64,000 bases of DNA, taken from positions 82,986 through 146,985 of the forward strand of contig JADKCC010000057.1 of NCBI GenBank assembly GCA_016714785.1, in the 5' to 3' direction. Shown piece after piece: positions 63,815-64,000 of this stretch; position 1 is the first letter of the stretch; every line of letters starts with the position of its first letter. The notes under the pieces were generated by a model. That model searched no databases, was not told the origin of the DNA, and was given only the letters and a program-made list of their open reading frames with translations. Position numbers and translations under genes: made by a program. This DNA is from Saprospiraceae bacterium (GTDB lineage: Bacteria > Bacteroidota > Bacteroidia > Chitinophagales > Saprospiraceae).

Positions 63815-64000
63815 AATTGTTCCAATTTTTATATTTAGTTACCGTAGTTTAGACGTATTTTTATGGATAATTATAGCATAAAAATTTTAAAAAAAATTGC
63901 GAATCTTCATTTTTAGAAATAATCTAAATTTGCAAATAGCTTTTAAGTTCTGATTACTACAAATAGAAAAGTGTCTAATCATTTAACAAAACTGCTCATT
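63815..64000. other. Right-edge non-coding sequence
   Basis: AT-rich DNA with no gene. TAAATTTG (63925-63932) fits the -7 consensus on the plus strand, with a TTG 25 bp upstream (63897-63899, longer than usual). It may serve a gene beyond the edge. Confidence 0.35.

Noticed and set aside
63644..63838. 64-codon frame through the tandem repeats, with repetitive Leu/Arg/Ser product
   Set aside because: The open frame results from the repeat unit; both strands are open for the same reason.

Overview
The window is AT-rich bacterial DNA from a member of the Bacteroidota, most likely a Saprospiria- or Chitinophagia-like lineage. Four things support this. A PorW/SprE-type lipoprotein of the type IX secretion system is present. 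Several genes are typical of the phylum (bacterial GGGP synthase, a TonB-receptor-like barrel protein, BlaI with a TonB-tailed M56 protein, a DUF7009-like gene next to fdhD). Starts are not preceded by Shine-Dalgarno sequences. The promoters follow the Bacteroidota pattern TTG - about 20 bp - TAnnTTTG. The species cannot be named from the sequence. I saw no rRNA, tRNA or CRISPR array.

From about 0.78 to 55.2 kb the window is an ordinary, intact chromosome of short operons on both strands. In order it holds: a TolC-type efflux channel, a MOSC protein and a glycosyltransferase; an AAA+/DUF4143 ATPase with an unusual array of operator-like motifs; a MITE-like inverted-repeat element; a molybdenum-enzyme maturation cluster (DUF7009-like, fdhD, mobA); cyanophycinase; GGGP synthase with rsgA; murA, with Asp in place of the fosfomycin-target Cys; secreted proteins of unknown function; mutS2; galK; a PadR/PspC pair with its own operator; queG; marC; a TPR protein with BlaI/M56-TonB; ahcY with a clear terminator; rhomboid protease; thymidine kinase; RNase R; an outer-membrane beta-barrel protein; a CBM20-type 4-alpha-glucanotransferase; an SDR epimerase; an M23 peptidase; porW; cutC behind a promoter-plus-terminator unit that looks like a small RNA or attenuator; an M28 peptidase with hpt and a thioesterase; an S24 repressor; an amidohydrolase; and a DUF1015 protein.

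At about 55.3 kb the character changes. An 84-codon stump of aspartokinase marks a breakpoint. Right of it lies a tightly packed + strand operon: AAA+ ATPase, ORC/CDC6-like ATPase with winged-helix and zinc-ribbon tail, HEPN-motif protein, and N6-adenine methyltransferase with a target-recognition domain. Gene junctions are +1, -1 and -4 nt. Every gene in it is broken by frameshifts or a stop. The operon ends at a decayed IS21-family element (istA/istB, several TTCTGGA...TGACC end repeats), which sits inside a ~20-bp tandem repeat array. The left edge (1-448) also holds a broken gene start. Dense lesions confined to these accessory parts, beside 54 kb without one, suggest real decay of a defence-like island more than general sequencing error, although a local assembly problem is not excluded. 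The operon is the best candidate here for an undescribed system: a methylation-associated cassette with ORC/CDC6 and HEPN components.
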